64,000 bases of DNA from Lacticaseibacillus rhamnosus (GTDB lineage: Bacteria > Bacillota > Bacilli > Lactobacillales > Lactobacillaceae). How positions within the stretch are numbered: the stretch's first letter is position 1; each line of letters begins with the position of its first letter. The DNA lies in NCBI RefSeq assembly GCF_900636965.1, contig NZ_LR134331.1, forward strand, positions 1,302,001-1,366,000. Reading direction: 5' to 3'. Both the position numbers and the translations under genes were made by a program. Below, in pieces: positions 22,211-30,971 of this stretch. Under the pieces are notes generated by a model. It saw only the letters and a list, made by a program, of their open reading frames with translations, ran no database searches and had not been told where the DNA came from.

Positions 22211-23851
22211 ATGGCTTTTGAATTCAAACTGCCAGAACTTGGCGAAGGTTTGGCAGAAGGCGAGATCGTCAAGTGGGACGTGAAGCCAGGCGATGACATC
22301 AAGGAGGATGACACCCTGCTTGAAGTTCAAAGTGATAAAAGTGTCGAGGAAATTCCTTCACCGGTTTCAGGAAAAATTTTGAAGATTTTAGTACCAGAAG
22401 GTGAAACCGCTTCAGTCGGTGATTTACTGGTTGAAATTGATGATGGCTCCGGTCCGGCCGCACAACCTGCAGCCGCACCTGCCGCGGCAACCGATGCTTC
22501 AGCAGGCAATGCGCCAGTTGCTAAGTCGGTCTATCAATTTAAATTGCCAGAACTTGGTGAAGGTCTGGCGGAAGGTGAAATTGTCAAGTGGGCGGTTAAA
22601 CCCGGTGACCAGATCAAAGAAGACGATACACTGCTTGAGGTTCAAAGCGATAAAAGCGTTGAAGAGATTCCATCACCAGTTGCCGGAACCGTTGTTAAAA
22701 TTTTAGTACCAGAAGGCGAAACCGCAACTGTTGGCGAAGCGCTGGTTGATATTGACGCACCGGGGCATAATGATACGCCGGTTGCATCGGGTACCGCTGC
22801 AGCGCCCCAAGCCAATACGGATACGGCTGCCTCGGCCGCGGCACCAGCTGCTGCCGGATCAGTACCGGCCATCACCGATCCAAATCGGGAAATTCTGGCG
22901 ATGCCGTCTGTTCGCCAATATGCACGCGAACAAGGCATTGATATTTCACAAGTGCCAGCAACTGGGAAGCATGGGCGCATTACCAAAGCCGATATCGATG
23001 CCTTTAAAGCAGGGGCACCAGCTGCAGCACCTGCGCAGCCAGCAGCAACCTCCGCGCCTAAAGCAGCGCAACCAGCTCCAGCAGCAACACCGGCAGCGCC
23101 AAAACCGCAGCCAGTCGCGCCTTACGTTTCAACCGGCAGTGAAGCCGAGCTGGAGACTCGCGAGAAGATGACGCCAACGCGCAAGGCAATTGCCAAGGCA
23201 ATGTTAGCTTCGAAACAACGAAGCCCGCATGTCACGAGCTTTGACGAGGTTGAAGTGTCCAAGTTAATGGCGCATCGGAAGAAGTACAAGCAGTACGCGG
23301 CTGATAAAGGCATTAAATTAACGTTCTTGCCATACATCGTTAAAGCTTTGGTCACGGTATTGCGTGAATATCCAGAATTTAATGCGTCAATTGACGACAC
23401 CACCGATGAGATTGTTTACAAACATTACTTTAATATCGGGATTGCCACGAACACGGATCATGGGTTATACGTGCCGGTCATCAAGAATGCTGATGCCAAG
23501 AGCATGTTCGAAATTGCCAAGGAAATCAGTGACAATGCACAAAAGGCATATGACAGCAAGTTGAAGCCAGATGAGATGCGCGGCGGTTCCATGACCATTA
23601 GTAACGTTGGTTCAATTGGTGGTGGCTGGTTCACACCGGTGATCAATCAGCCGGAAGTTGCCATCCTTGGTGTCGGTAAAATTGCTAAAGAGCCATATGT
23701 CAACGCTGATAATGAAATTGTTGTCGGTAACCTGTTGAAGTTGAGCTTGAGTTATGATCATCGCTTGATTGATGGTGCTTTGGCGCAAACCGCATTGAAT
23801 CTCATGGATAAATTGTTAGCAGACCCTGATCTGCTGTTGATGGAGGGATAA
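22211..23851 (+). CDS. pdhC: pyruvate dehydrogenase E2, dihydrolipoamide acetyltransferase
   Basis: A 546-residue E2 core protein. Two nearly identical lipoyl domains (about residues 1-80 and 108-187), each with the lipoylation site [11 protein letters not shown], are joined by Ala/Pro-rich linkers. A peripheral subunit-binding domain follows ([32 protein letters not shown]). The catalytic domain ends with the acetyltransferase motif [11 protein letters not shown]. Two lipoyl domains is one more than many Gram-positive E2s; the near-repeat suggests internal duplication. AGAGAAGAGG precedes ATG 22211. Confidence 0.94.
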   Translation: MAFEFKLPELGEGLAEGEIVKWDVKPGDDIKEDDTLLEVQSDKSVEEIPSPVSGKILKILVPEGETASVGDLLVEIDDGSGPAAQPAAAPAAATDASAGNAPVAKSVYQFKLPELGEGLAEGEIVKWAVKPGDQIKEDDTLLEVQSDKSVEEIPSPVAGTVVKILVPEGETATVGEALVDIDAPGHNDTPVASGTAAAPQANTDTAASAAAPAAAGSVPAITDPNREILAMPSVRQYAREQGIDISQVPATGKHGRITKADIDAFKAGAPAAAPAQPAATSAPKAAQPAPAATPAAPKPQPVAPYVSTGSEAELETREKMTPTRKAIAKAMLASKQRSPHVTSFDEVEVSKLMAHRKKYKQYAADKGIKLTFLPYIVKALVTVLREYPEFNASIDDTTDEIVYKHYFNIGIATNTDHGLYVPVIKNADAKSMFEIAKEISDNAQKAYDSKLKPDEMRGGSMTISNVGSIGGGWFTPVINQPEVAILGVGKIAKEPYVNADNEIVVGNLLKLSLSYDHRLIDGALAQTALNLMDKLLADPDLLLMEG

Positions 23852-23853
23852 GC

Positions 23854-25257
23854 ATGGTTGTAGGCGATTTTGCAATCGATTTGGACACCGTTGTGATTGG
23901 CTCTGGCCCAGGTGGTTACGTAGCTGCGATCCGAGCAGCCGAAATGGGTCAAAAGGTAACTGTTATCGAGAATACCTTCATTGGCGGGGTTTGTTTGAAT
24001 GTTGGCTGTATTCCATCAAAAGCTTTGATCAATGCCGGTCACCGTTATCAAGATGCCTTGGAAGCAAGCACGTTTGGTATTAATGCCAAGGGTGCGGATC
24101 TTGATTTCAAAAAAACCCAGGATTGGAAGCAAAACAAGGTTGTACACACGTTAACCAGCGGTGTTGCGATGCTTTTAAAAAAGCACAAAATCGAAACCAT
24201 TATGGGGACGGCTTTCTTGAAAGATGATCATAGTCTGCGGGTTATGCAAAAAGACTCGGCTCAGACATACACCTTCAAGAATTTGATCATTGCAACCGGA
24301 AGCCGGCCAATTGAAATCAAAGGCTTCAAATTTGGCAAACGGATTTTGGATTCAACCGGTGGCCTAAACTTACCGGAAGTACCAAAAGAATTCGTGGTGA
24401 TTGGCGGTGGCTACATCGGATCCGAACTGGCGAGCGCCTATGCTAACCTAGGCGCACATGTCACAATTCTTGAAGGCACCAGCTCAATTTTGCCAAACTT
24501 TGAAAAGGATATGGTTCAACTCGTCTTGAACTCCTTTAAAAAGCGCGGCGTTACAGTGATTACCAACGCGATGGCGAAGGAAGCCGAAGATACCGGCAAT
24601 GGCGTCAAGGTAACCTATACAGCGGACGGTAAAGAACAAACCATTGCCGCAGATTATGTGATGGTCACAGTCGGGCGGCGGCCAAATACCGATGATTTGG
24701 GCTTAGACATTGTTGGCATTGAAACAACGGATCGCGGCTTGATCAAAGTCGATGCGCAAGGACGAACCAATAAGCCTAATATTTATGCAATCGGTGACAT
24801 TGTTCCTGGTGCTGCATTAGCGCATAAAGCAAGTTATGAAGGTAAGATAGCGGCAGAGGCGATCAGTGGCAAGGCAAGCGCGGTTGACTATAAAGCAATG
24901 CCGGCGGTTTGTTTCACGGATCCGGAACTGGCCACAACCGGCATGACGCTTGCTGAGGCAAAGGATAAAGGCATCAAAGCTAAAGCAAGCAAGTTTCCAT
25001 TTGCGGCGAATGGCCGTGCTTTAAGTTTGGCGCAAACCGAGGGCTTCGTTCGTCTGGTTACGGATGAAAACGGAACCGTCATCGGTGGTCAAGTTGCTGG
25101 CGCCGGTGCCAGTGATTTGATCTCAGAATTGACGGTCGCCGTTGAAGGTGGACTCAACGCTGAAGATTTGGCGTTGACCATCCATCCACATCCGACCTTA
25201 AGTGAAACCATTATGGATGATGCTGAAGTTGCATTAGGGTTGCCAATTAATATCTAG
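23854..25257 (+). CDS. pdhD: dihydrolipoamide dehydrogenase (E3)
   Basis: A 467-residue FAD disulfide oxidoreductase that reoxidises lipoyl-E2 and makes NADH. The FAD fold [17 protein letters not shown], redox disulfide [18 protein letters not shown] fold [17 protein letters not shown] and C-terminal catalytic HPHPTLSE are all present. The start is ATG 23854, two bases after the E2 stop, with GGAGGG inside the end of pdhC. Last gene of the operon, followed by a terminator. Confidence 0.95.
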   Translation: MVVGDFAIDLDTVVIGSGPGGYVAAIRAAEMGQKVTVIENTFIGGVCLNVGCIPSKALINAGHRYQDALEASTFGINAKGADLDFKKTQDWKQNKVVHTLTSGVAMLLKKHKIETIMGTAFLKDDHSLRVMQKDSAQTYTFKNLIIATGSRPIEIKGFKFGKRILDSTGGLNLPEVPKEFVVIGGGYIGSELASAYANLGAHVTILEGTSSILPNFEKDMVQLVLNSFKKRGVTVITNAMAKEAEDTGNGVKVTYTADGKEQTIAADYVMVTVGRRPNTDDLGLDIVGIETTDRGLIKVDAQGRTNKPNIYAIGDIVPGAALAHKASYEGKIAAEAISGKASAVDYKAMPAVCFTDPELATTGMTLAEAKDKGIKAKASKFPFAANGRALSLAQTEGFVRLVTDENGTVIGGQVAGAGASDLISELTVAVEGGLNAEDLALTIHPHPTLSETIMDDAEVALGLPINI

Positions 25258-25292
25258 CAAGTAGATTCATATTGCCAACATGATGCACTGTT

Positions 25293-25334
25293 AAGGTGGG
25301 TATCGACAACTGATTGTCTGTGCCCACTTTTTTG
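25293..25334 (+). terminator. terminator of the pdh operon
   Basis: AAGGTGGGTATCGACAA pairs imperfectly with TTGTCTGTGCCCACTTT, then further T. Confidence 0.78.
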
Positions 25335-25440
25335 ATGGGAAAGCACAAAGTCAAAAGCCGAAAGTGCGAGTGTAAGGACTTCATGAAAAAGGACTAATAT
25401 TTCAGTTAGTTAACAATTGCAAAAATAACCCTGTTTAATT

Positions 25441-25469
25441 TTGTCTTAAGATTGCGCTTCCGCTAAAAT
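25441..25469 (+). promoter_or_regulatory. promoter of the LDH-like gene cluster
   Basis: TTGTCT, a 17-base spacer and TAAAAT (25464-25469), about 30 bases before ATG 25501. Confidence 0.6.
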
Positions 25470-25500
25470 GTAGATAACGCAGCTGAGAGGAAGGGTTTTC

Positions 25501-26391
25501 ATGCAAAGAGTCGTGGTACATGGTGCCAGCACGGGGACACAAGGGCTTTTACAAATGCTGATTATGTCATTGCTTGATTTGCAAGTCGGCTGTTATGAAC
25601 CTGATGAAACATTGGTTGACGTAGCCGGGTTGACGGCCTTGAGTCAAATTTGTCACAATACATTTGTGAAGGTGACGCCCAAAGTTCTAAAGGCAGCCGA
25701 TGTTTTGATTCTGACTGACACAGGGACGCCAGCAGATGAGGGGTTTGTAGCCACTAATATTACGGCCATTCGGAAAGTGCTAAATTCGGCAATGGCAGCA
25801 GGGTTTAAGGGGCGGATTATCGTTGCCATGACCCATGACGAGCTTTTCACCTATTTCGCTCAACGATTTTCCGGCTTGAATAAGCGTCAGGTTGTCGGTT
25901 TAGGTACTTTTGGTGCAACCTGGCAATTTGAACAATTTCTAGCAGAGCGGTTGGCGGTTCCCGCCGCTCAAGTGACTGCCTATGTGGTCGGAACCAGTCA
26001 GACGCCGGTTCTGGTTTGGAGCCGAGCCTATGTAGGCGCCACGCCGGTGTTGCGCCTACTGGATGACCAGACAATTTTTTCCGAGGCTGTGAAGGCGGTT
26101 CAGACTTTCTTAGCCAGTACGTTGACCGTGATGCTTGGCAAGTTGGTTGAACCGATCCTAGCTGCTTTTGCCGGTGATGGGGTGATAGGCACTTTTACCC
26201 ACTTACGCGATGCCGATGATGGTACAGGACAGATTAGCAGTTCGCCGGTTTTATTGGATGAACGCGGGGTGGTGACGTTGGCGATGGTGGCAGGTTCCGA
26301 TGATGAAGAAGCTGCCTTAAGCCAAGCGATTCAAGCAGCCCAGACCCAGATTGAAGCGATCGAACAAGGAGCAAATAAGAATGAAAGCTAA
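25501..26391 (+). CDS. LDH/MDH-fold protein lacking catalytic residues
   Basis: A 296-residue protein that aligns along its length with L-lactate/L-2-hydroxyacid dehydrogenases. It has a short N-terminal beta-alpha (VVVHGASTGTQG), then DVLILTDTGTPADEGF where LDH has the catalytic-Arg loop. GLGTFGATWQFEQF replaces LDH GTxLDTARFR, and VVGTSQTPVLVWS replaces IIGEHGDSEVPVWS. The positions of Arg109, Asp168, Arg171 and the catalytic His195 are therefore all changed. The dinucleotide-binding glycines are also altered. An NAD sensor, scaffold or unrelated activity is possible; lactate dehydrogenase activity is unlikely. AGAGGAAGGG precedes ATG 25501. It overlaps the UPF0223 gene, which implies an operon. 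Confidence 0.75.
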   Translation: MQRVVVHGASTGTQGLLQMLIMSLLDLQVGCYEPDETLVDVAGLTALSQICHNTFVKVTPKVLKAADVLILTDTGTPADEGFVATNITAIRKVLNSAMAAGFKGRIIVAMTHDELFTYFAQRFSGLNKRQVVGLGTFGATWQFEQFLAERLAVPAAQVTAYVVGTSQTPVLVWSRAYVGATPVLRLLDDQTIFSEAVKAVQTFLASTLTVMLGKLVEPILAAFAGDGVIGTFTHLRDADDGTGQISSSPVLLDERGVVTLAMVAGSDDEEAALSQAIQAAQTQIEAIEQGANKNES

Positions 26392-26662
26392 CTATCATTA
26401 TCCCTTAGATCTCGATTGGACCACGGCAGAAAAGATTAAAGTGACCACCTTTTATGCGTTGGTCGAGGATGCTTATGAGCATGGGGTTGATCGGGATAAC
26501 CTACTTGCTGCCTATAAGGGTTTCAAGCAGGTCGTACCGGATAAAGGAACCGAGCGTCAACTGGGGCGTGAATTTGAAACACTCTCTGGTTACTCGATGT
26601 ACACGGTCGTACAAATGGCACGCCAAGGTGTGAGTCAAAAGATTAGGGTGAGGGTGAGTTAA
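26381..26662 (+). CDS. UPF0223 family protein
   Basis: A 93-residue protein of the UPF0223 (YktA-like) family, function unknown. The start YHYPLDLDWTTAEKIKV and the helical YALVEDAYEHGVDRDNLLAA are typical. ATG 26381 has AAGGAGC upstream and lies inside the end of the LDH-like gene. The stop is two bases before the inositol-phosphatase-like gene. In other Firmicutes this family often sits next to the same phosphatase. Confidence 0.85.
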   Translation: MKANYHYPLDLDWTTAEKIKVTTFYALVEDAYEHGVDRDNLLAAYKGFKQVVPDKGTERQLGREFETLSGYSMYTVVQMARQGVSQKIRVRVS

Positions 26663-26664
26663 AC

Positions 26665-27459
26665 ATGACACAAGATCCAGAAAAGATACGTGAGACATTG
26701 ATCGGTTGGTTTGCTGCCAGCCGGAAACGCATTTTGACAGCAATGGCACAGCCACTTGATGTTGCCCAAAAAAGCAATCGCAATGACCTAGTCACCAATG
26801 TCGATAAAGCCAATCAGCAATTTTTGATTGAACATATCAAGACCGATTTTCCAACGGCGCGAATCATTGGCGAGGAAGGTCACGGCCATGATGATACGGA
26901 TCTTAATGGGTTGGTCTTTTTTGTCGATCCAATTGATGGCACCATGAATTTTGTTAAACAGCAGGCACATTTTGCGGTGATGATCGGTGTCTATCGTGAC
27001 GGGCAACCGATTGTCGGGGCTATTATGGATGTGATGCGCAATGAAGTGTTGAGTGGCGGTCCGAATCTACCAGTCACGTTTGCCGGACGTCAGTTGAAGC
27101 CATTACCGGATCTGCCACTGAAGGACGGTTTGTTGGGAGTGGCAGGGCCCATGGCTATCAAGAATCGCTTGCATTTAGGTGATGTGGCCTTAGCTAGTTC
27201 CGGTGCGCGGATGAGTGGTAGTGCCGGGATGGAATTTATTGAAGTCGCCTTAGGAAGGCAAGTCGGCTATGTTTCCTATCTGCAGCCTTGGGATGTTGCA
27301 GCAGGCATGGCGATTACGCAAGGCTTGGGCGTCGAGTTTAGTCGGGAAGACGGTTCGGCAATCAACTTAAGTCAGCCAGGCGTTGTCGTGGCAGCGACCC
27401 CGCAAGCACATCAAACGATTCTAGCCATGATGGCCGGTAAAAGTGAACAGGCGCATTAA
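26665..27459 (+). CDS. inositol monophosphatase family protein
   Basis: A 264-residue Mg2+-dependent phosphatase of the IMPase/SuhB fold. Metal-site motifs are IIGEEGHG, FVDPIDGTMNF (both Asp present) and the C-terminal QPWDVAAGMAI. The real substrate may be inositol phosphate, another sugar phosphate or PAP. ATG 26665 is two bases after the UPF0223 stop; the ribosome binding site GTGAGGGTGAG is within that gene. Last gene of the cluster before a terminator. Confidence 0.9.
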   Translation: MTQDPEKIRETLIGWFAASRKRILTAMAQPLDVAQKSNRNDLVTNVDKANQQFLIEHIKTDFPTARIIGEEGHGHDDTDLNGLVFFVDPIDGTMNFVKQQAHFAVMIGVYRDGQPIVGAIMDVMRNEVLSGGPNLPVTFAGRQLKPLPDLPLKDGLLGVAGPMAIKNRLHLGDVALASSGARMSGSAGMEFIEVALGRQVGYVSYLQPWDVAAGMAITQGLGVEFSREDGSAINLSQPGVVVAATPQAHQTILAMMAGKSEQAH

Positions 27460-27483
27460 CGCCGCTCATTAACGAGCAACCTC

Positions 27484-27518
27484 AAAAACTGGCGGAGACG
27501 ATTCCCGTCAGTTTTTTG
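27484..27518 (+). terminator. terminator after the phosphatase gene
   Basis: AAAAACTGGCGG pairs with CCGTCAGTTTTT with one bulge, ending in a T run. Confidence 0.8.
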
Positions 27519-27618
27519 AATGTATGGCCTAGATGCACGGATTTCAAAGAAAATTCCATCAAATCATTCGCGTGAATCACTTCACTTTTCAGAAAACTCA
27601 CACAGATTGGGTAGAATG

Positions 27619-27627
27619 TGTTATAAT
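27619..27627 (+). promoter_or_regulatory. extended -10 of typA
   Basis: TGTTATAAT is a TGn-extended consensus -10. The -35 region is weak. The expected start of transcription is near 27634, just before the leader hairpins. Confidence 0.6.
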
Positions 27628-27643
27628 TCAAAATCGTATAACT

Positions 27644-27695
27644 GTGTCAGTTGCTGGCACTTTTTTAATGCGGTAAGCGGCCAGTAGTGCCAGCA
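27644..27695 (+). promoter_or_regulatory. typA leader: terminator-like hairpin with competing hairpin
   Basis: GTGTCAG-TTG-CTGGCAC followed by TTTTTT (27644-27666) has the form of an intrinsic terminator within the leader. Its right arm is also part of TGCTGGCACT (27652-27661), which is exactly complementary to AGTGCCAGCA (27686-27695). The two structures exclude each other, and the second ends just before the AAAGGA ribosome binding site. This is an attenuator-like layout. Confidence 0.5.
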
Positions 27696-27711
27696 GAAAG
27701 GAAGTATAAAC

Positions 27712-29556
27712 GTGAAAACACGTGACGATATTCGCAACATTGCGATCATTGCCCACGTTGACCATGGTAAGACAACTTTGGTTAACGAGATGCTTAAACA
27801 ATCGGATACACTTGATCAACACATTCAATTACAAGACCGGGCGATGGATACCAACGCCATTGAAAAGGAACGCGGTATTACCATCCTTAGTAAAAATACG
27901 GCGGTGAAATACGGCGACACCACCATCAACATCCTCGATACCCCGGGGCATGCTGACTTTGGTGGTGAAGTAGAACGGGTTATGAAGATGGTTGACGGCG
28001 TTTTGCTCGTTGTCGATGCATTCGAAGGCCCAATGCCACAAACTCGCTTTGTTTTGAAGAAGGCGCTTGAACAACATTTAACACCAATTGTGGTTATCAA
28101 TAAAGTTGACCGTCCCGGTGCGCGTCCTGAAGAAGTGGTCGATGAAGTGCTCGAATTGTTCATTGAATTGGGTGCCGATGATGCGCAATTGGAATTTCCA
28201 GTAGTCTATGCTTCAGCGGTTAACGGGACTTCCAGTATGGATTCCGACTTATCAACCCAAAAGCACACGATGAATCCGCTTTTTGAGACCATCATCAAGA
28301 CGATTCCAGCGCCAATCGATAACAGTGACGAACCATTGCAGTTTCAGGTGGCCATGTTGGATTACAACGATTATGTTGGCCGGATCGGGATTGGCCGGAT
28401 TTTCCGGGGCAAGATCAAGATCGGTGACAATGTAACGGTTATGAAACTTGACGGGTCACAAAAGAACTTCCGGGTTACCAAGCTCTTTGGTTTCTTCGGA
28501 TTAACGCGGACCGAAATCAATTCTGCTAAAGCCGGTGACTTGATTGCCGTTTCAGGGATGGATGATATCTTTGTCGGCGAAACCGTGACCGCTGCCGATA
28601 CGCCAGAGGCTTTGCCGATTTTACGGATTGACGAACCGACTTTGCAGATGATGTTTGTGGCTAATGACAGCCCTTTTGCCGGTCGTGAAGGTAAGAACGT
28701 AACGGCGCGGAAACTAGAGGAACGGTTGAAGGCACAGCTGCAAACCGATGTCTCGTTGCGTGTTGACGATACGGATCAAGCCGGTGCCTGGATGGTATCC
28801 GGTCGTGGTGAACTCCATCTTTCCATCTTGGTTGAAGAGATGCGGCGTGAAGGCTTTGAATTACAGCTTGGCCGGCCAGAAGTTATCTATCGCGATATTG
28901 ATGGCGTGACGATGGAACCGTTTGAAACGGTGCAGATCGATACTCCTGAGCAATACACCGGTACGGTTATTGACGCTATGAGCCAACGCAAAGGCGAAAT
29001 GCAGAATATGGAAAATGAAGGCAACGGTCAAACGCGGCTCACTTTCCTTGCCCCATCCCGTGGTTTAATCGGTTATTCCACCGAATTCCTTTCTTCTACA
29101 GGCGGTTATGGCATCATGAACCATACGTTTGAAAAGTATGCGCCAGTGATCAAGAACTGGGAACCGGGTCGTACTCAAGGCGCGTTGGTATCTATCAATG
29201 CCGGCACTGCGACTACCTACAGTCTGCAATCCGTTGAAGATCGCGGCCAACTCTTCATCAATGCTGGCACGGAAGTTTACGAAGGCATGATTGTCGGTCA
29301 AAACTCTCGTGAAAACGACATTGCTGTTAACGTTACTAAGGGTAAGAACCTGACGAACACCCGTGCTGCCGGGAAGGACCATGCAGCTGCCATCAAGACG
29401 CCAAAGAAGATGACGCTTGAAGAATCGATCGAGTTCTTAAACGATGATGAATATTGCGAAGTAACCCCTGAAAACATTCGCCTACGTAAAAAGATTCTAA
29501 ACACCGGCGAACGTCAAAAGGCTGCAAAGCGTAAGAAGATTGCTGCTTCTAAATAA
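27712..29556 (+). CDS. typA: ribosome-associated GTPase TypA/BipA
   Basis: A 614-residue translational GTPase that binds the ribosome and helps 50S assembly, particularly at low temperature or under stress. G motifs: [32 protein letters not shown] and [13 protein letters not shown]-like domains III and V and the BipA-specific C-terminal domain follow, ending in a Lys-rich tail. GTG 27712 follows AAAGGAAG. Single gene with an elaborate leader. Confidence 0.95.
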   Translation: MKTRDDIRNIAIIAHVDHGKTTLVNEMLKQSDTLDQHIQLQDRAMDTNAIEKERGITILSKNTAVKYGDTTINILDTPGHADFGGEVERVMKMVDGVLLVVDAFEGPMPQTRFVLKKALEQHLTPIVVINKVDRPGARPEEVVDEVLELFIELGADDAQLEFPVVYASAVNGTSSMDSDLSTQKHTMNPLFETIIKTIPAPIDNSDEPLQFQVAMLDYNDYVGRIGIGRIFRGKIKIGDNVTVMKLDGSQKNFRVTKLFGFFGLTRTEINSAKAGDLIAVSGMDDIFVGETVTAADTPEALPILRIDEPTLQMMFVANDSPFAGREGKNVTARKLEERLKAQLQTDVSLRVDDTDQAGAWMVSGRGELHLSILVEEMRREGFELQLGRPEVIYRDIDGVTMEPFETVQIDTPEQYTGTVIDAMSQRKGEMQNMENEGNGQTRLTFLAPSRGLIGYSTEFLSSTGGYGIMNHTFEKYAPVIKNWEPGRTQGALVSINAGTATTYSLQSVEDRGQLFINAGTEVYEGMIVGQNSRENDIAVNVTKGKNLTNTRAAGKDHAAAIKTPKKMTLEESIEFLNDDEYCEVTPENIRLRKKILNTGERQKAAKRKKIAASK

Positions 29557-29569
29557 TTTTTCAGAAAAC

Positions 29570-29594
29570 CGTCAAATTCTGGCGTTTTTTTTGA
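29570..29594 (+). terminator. terminator after typA
   Basis: CGTCA/CTGGCG-type short stem (one G-T pair) followed by eight T. Confidence 0.6.
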
Positions 29595-29737
29595 TCTCCA
29601 AAACCAATATTTCAGCATCGGCATCTTTTGACCATCGTGGGTAGCGGCTTTCATGGCAGGCAAAGGGCAGGACCAATCACGGTGCGTATTTCTGACTAAG
29701 ACAAACTAAACTTCCTGATAACGATTGCCTGTGCGGC

Positions 29738-29765
29738 TTGGCGGTACGAGCCGGTATGCTATAAT
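29738..29765 (+). promoter_or_regulatory. promoter of ftsW-pyc
   Basis: TTGGCG, 16-base spacer, TATAAT (29760-29765), 35-40 bases before the ftsW start. Nothing else recognisable in the 29595-29737 gap. Confidence 0.65.
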
Positions 29766-29801
29766 TAATCCAATCATTGCTTGAAAGGCCGCGTTTTCCT
29801 A

Positions 29802-30971
29802 ATGAAAAAAATACGCCATATGGATTATTTCATCTTGGTGCCGTATCTGATTTTGTGTGCGATTGGAATCGTCATGGTTTATTCTGCCAGCGCCTATTGG
29901 GTACAACGTCAATATGGCGCCGCCGAAACTAAATACTTAGTTCAGCAGATTCTTTTTGTGATTCTTGGCATCGGAACGGTATTCTTCTTTTATAAGATGT
30001 CACTCAAGATTTTACGTAATCGCTGGGTGCTTTTTATTTTGATGAGTACCTTGCTGGTGTTGTTGGTTTATTTGATCCTGCATGGTCGTGCGGTCAATGG
30101 GGCATCGGCCTGGATTACGATTGGCGGTTTTCGATTACAGCCATCCGAGTTTGCCAAAATGATTTTGATTTTTTATTTAGCGCATATGTTGTCATCGCGT
30201 GAAAACAGTTTCCAGCAAGAAAATTTCCGGTTACACCAAATGTGGCAGCCGCTGTTTATGGCCGGCGTCATCATGTTTTTGGTTTTCATTGAGCCGGACA
30301 CTGGCGGATTTGCGATTCTCTTCTTGATTACCTTGGTCGTTGTGATGTCCAGCGGGATTCCCATGCGCTATGGACTGCTCTGGGTGTTGGGGTTGATTGC
30401 AACCGGCGTCTTAGGGTACTACATTGTGTCGCATTACCATTTTGCCGGTCTTGAAAATAACTATGCCTACCAGCGATTGGTAGCGGCAATTCACCCGTTT
30501 GAGAAAGCCAATGCTGCGGGTAATCAGGTGGTCAATTCTCTTTACGCGATCAATCATGGCGGCTGGTTCGGAGTCGGCTTGGGAATGAGCAGCCAAAAGC
30601 TGGGCTATCTGCCGGAGCCATATACTGACTTCATTTTGGCAGTGATTGCCGAAGAGCTCGGATTGGTTGGAACCGTGGTCATCTTAAGCTTATTATTTTT
30701 CTTAGTGATGCGGTTTTTCTTAATCGGGGTTCGGTCTAAAAATACGTATCACACGCTGATTGCTTATGGCATTGCGACGATGATGCTGGTGCAAACCATT
30801 TTCAACGTGGGTGCAGTGGCAGGCGTTATCCCCGTGACCGGTGTGACATTGCCATTTATTAGTTACGGCGGATCGAGTATGATCGTCTTATCCATGGCAG
30901 TGGGGATTATGCTTAATATTAGTTATCACAGCGAACGTACGCAACGAAAGGTAGAGAAGACGCATGCATAA
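29802..30971 (+). CDS. ftsW: FtsW/RodA/SpoVE family peptidoglycan glycosyltransferase
   Basis: A 389-residue SEDS-family polymerase with about ten transmembrane helices that assembles septal peptidoglycan with a class B PBP. Typical residues are GASAWITIGGFRLQPSEFAK, a large external loop with HYHFAGLENNYAYQRL, and VTGVTLPFISYGGSSMIV near the C-terminus. ATG 29802 is preferred over TTG 29781 because MKKIRHMDYF is the family start, although AAAGG is about 14 bases away. The stop overlaps the pyc start. FtsW is favoured over RodA because of the pyc neighbour, as in other lactobacilli. Confidence 0.88.
   Translation: MKKIRHMDYFILVPYLILCAIGIVMVYSASAYWVQRQYGAAETKYLVQQILFVILGIGTVFFFYKMSLKILRNRWVLFILMSTLLVLLVYLILHGRAVNGASAWITIGGFRLQPSEFAKMILIFYLAHMLSSRENSFQQENFRLHQMWQPLFMAGVIMFLVFIEPDTGGFAILFLITLVVVMSSGIPMRYGLLWVLGLIATGVLGYYIVSHYHFAGLENNYAYQRLVAAIHPFEKANAAGNQVVNSLYAINHGGWFGVGLGMSSQKLGYLPEPYTDFILAVIAEELGLVGTVVILSLLFFLVMRFFLIGVRSKNTYHTLIAYGIATMMLVQTIFNVGAVAGVIPVTGVTLPFISYGGSSMIVLSMAVGIMLNISYHSERTQRKVEKTHA

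Noticed and set aside
25361-25386. GCGAGTGTAAGGACTTCATG, similar to the left arm of the palindromic repeat
   Set aside because: Only a short stretch matches and no right arm is present. It may be a decayed relic but cannot be supported as a copy.
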